Origin: Dyadobacter tibetensis Y620-1
GTDB lineage: Bacteria > Bacteroidota > Bacteroidia > Cytophagales > Spirosomataceae
DNA length: 64,000 bases
Direction of reading: 5' to 3'
NCBI RefSeq assembly: GCF_000566685.1
Contig: NZ_AZQN01000010.1
Location: forward strand, 146,333-210,332
Shown one piece after another: positions 63,512 to 64,000 of this stretch (position 1 is its first letter; the number at the start of each line of letters is the position of its first letter). The notes under the pieces are model-generated. The model was given only the letters and a program-made list of their open reading frames with translations. It had not been told where the DNA came from and did no database searches. The translations under genes were made by a program, and so were the position numbers.

Positions 63512-64000
63512 CAGCTCGGTAGCGTGTCCCGCCGCGGCGGGAAGGCCGCGTCTTCAAATCCTGTCATCCCGACCAAAATGAAGAAGGGCTGTCTGCAAAG
63601 ACGGTCTTTCTTTGTGTAGAGATTATTTCAGCTCGGAAGCGTGTCCCGCCGCGGCGGGAAGGCCGCGTCTTCAAATCCTGTCATCCCGACCAAAATGAAG
63701 AAGGGCTGTCTGCAAAGACGGTCTTTCTTTGTGTAGAGATTATTTCAGCTCGGAAGCGTGTCCCGCCGCGGCGGGAAGGCCGCGTCTTCAAATCCTGTCA
63801 TCCCGACCAAAATGAAGAAGGGCTGTCTGCAAAGACGGTCTTTCTTTGTGTAGAGATTATTTCAGCTCGGAAGCGTGTCCCGCCGCGGCGGGAAGGCCGC
63901 GTCTTCAAATCCTGTCATCCCGACCAAAATGAAGAAAGGCTGTCTGCAAAGACGGTCTTTTTTGTGTAGAGACTATTTCAGCTCGGTAGCGTGTCCCGCC
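63512..64000 (+). repeat. Tandem array of ~117-bp tRNA-Pro-derived units, running off the window
   Basis: Units begin at 63512, 63629, 63746, 63863 and 63979 (periods 117, 117, 117, 116; the last is cut by the window end). Each holds the tRNA-Pro D-arm remnant CAGCTCGG(T/A)AGCGTG, the palindrome TCCCGCCGCGGCGGGA in place of the anticodon arm, the T-loop and 3' acceptor with CCA (TTCAAATCCTGTCATCCCGACCA, read with breaks), and the tRNA-Pro terminator. The 5' acceptor strand is replaced by AGAGATTATTT. Units 2 and 3 appear identical. It is not a CRISPR, because the units have no spacers. Confidence 0.92.

Noticed and set aside
63215..63619. Plus-strand and minus-strand reading frames across the tRNA-Pro region
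   Set aside because: They run through an intact tRNA, terminators and tRNA-derived repeats, so they are chance frames in structured non-coding DNA.
63307..64000. Possible CRISPR array
   Set aside because: The period is about 117 bp, whole units are near-identical without unique spacers, and the content is clearly tRNA-derived.

Overview
The window looks like a chromosomal piece of a Bacteroidota bacterium, most likely order Cytophagales (Spirosomataceae or Dyadobacter-like). The reasons are two SusC/SusD pairs, a FecR/ECF sigma pair, a protein with a type IX secretion sorting domain, a GldA-like ABC protein, a bacterial GH3-auxin family protein, a GH3 hydrolase/beta-lactamase fusion, and promoters of the Bacteroidota type (TTG, about 20 bases, TAnnTTTG). 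The genus is inferred from gene content only.

Layout. 1-4409: a SusC-like transporter (5' end outside the window) and its SusD-like lipoprotein, closed by a strong terminator. 4410-9083: a gene-poor stretch with an orphan small protein, aquaporin aqpZ, and two LuxR-type regulators whose receiver domains lack the phosphoacceptor aspartate; it also holds remnants of decayed genes. 9108-14453: a polytopic patatin-like phospholipase, a Crp/Fnr regulator, a small outer-membrane barrel and a luciferase-like oxidoreductase. 14454-14980: tRNA-His with a degenerate copy of itself, each next to a CCCTAAG heptamer array. 14981-25796 (minus strand): sodA, tadA, a 1450-residue repetitive secreted protein, a GH3 hydrolase/beta-lactamase fusion, a gldA-like ABC ATPase and an acyltransferase-like membrane protein. 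26025-35906: a polytopic membrane protein, a small exported protein, sbcC, a GH3-auxin family enzyme, a GlsB-type membrane protein, an S41 protease and rocD. 36008-38688: a TPP riboswitch with its own promoter, leading into a TonB-dependent receptor, so probably an outer-membrane importer of thiamine or a precursor. 38734-40469: hemE, a gmhB-like phosphatase and a tiny lipoprotein.

41002-54331 is a nutrient-acquisition locus: FecR anti-sigma factor, SusC-like transporter with an STN signalling domain, SusD-like lipoprotein, two tandem paralogous TolB-propeller/amidohydrolases, and an ECF sigma factor at the far end instead of its usual place in front of fecR. A likely model is that the transporter signals through FecR to the sigma factor, and that the imported or surface-captured substrate is hydrolysed by the two amidohydrolases. 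The substrate is unknown.

54425-63205: arginine decarboxylase, then a tetR-tolC-MFP-RND multidrug efflux operon. 63290-64000: a promoter, a broken tRNA-Pro copy, an intact tRNA-Pro(GGG), and then a tandem array of about 117-bp units derived from tRNA-Pro plus its terminator. In these units the anticodon arm is replaced by a GC-rich palindrome. The array runs off the right edge and is the most unusual structure in the window.
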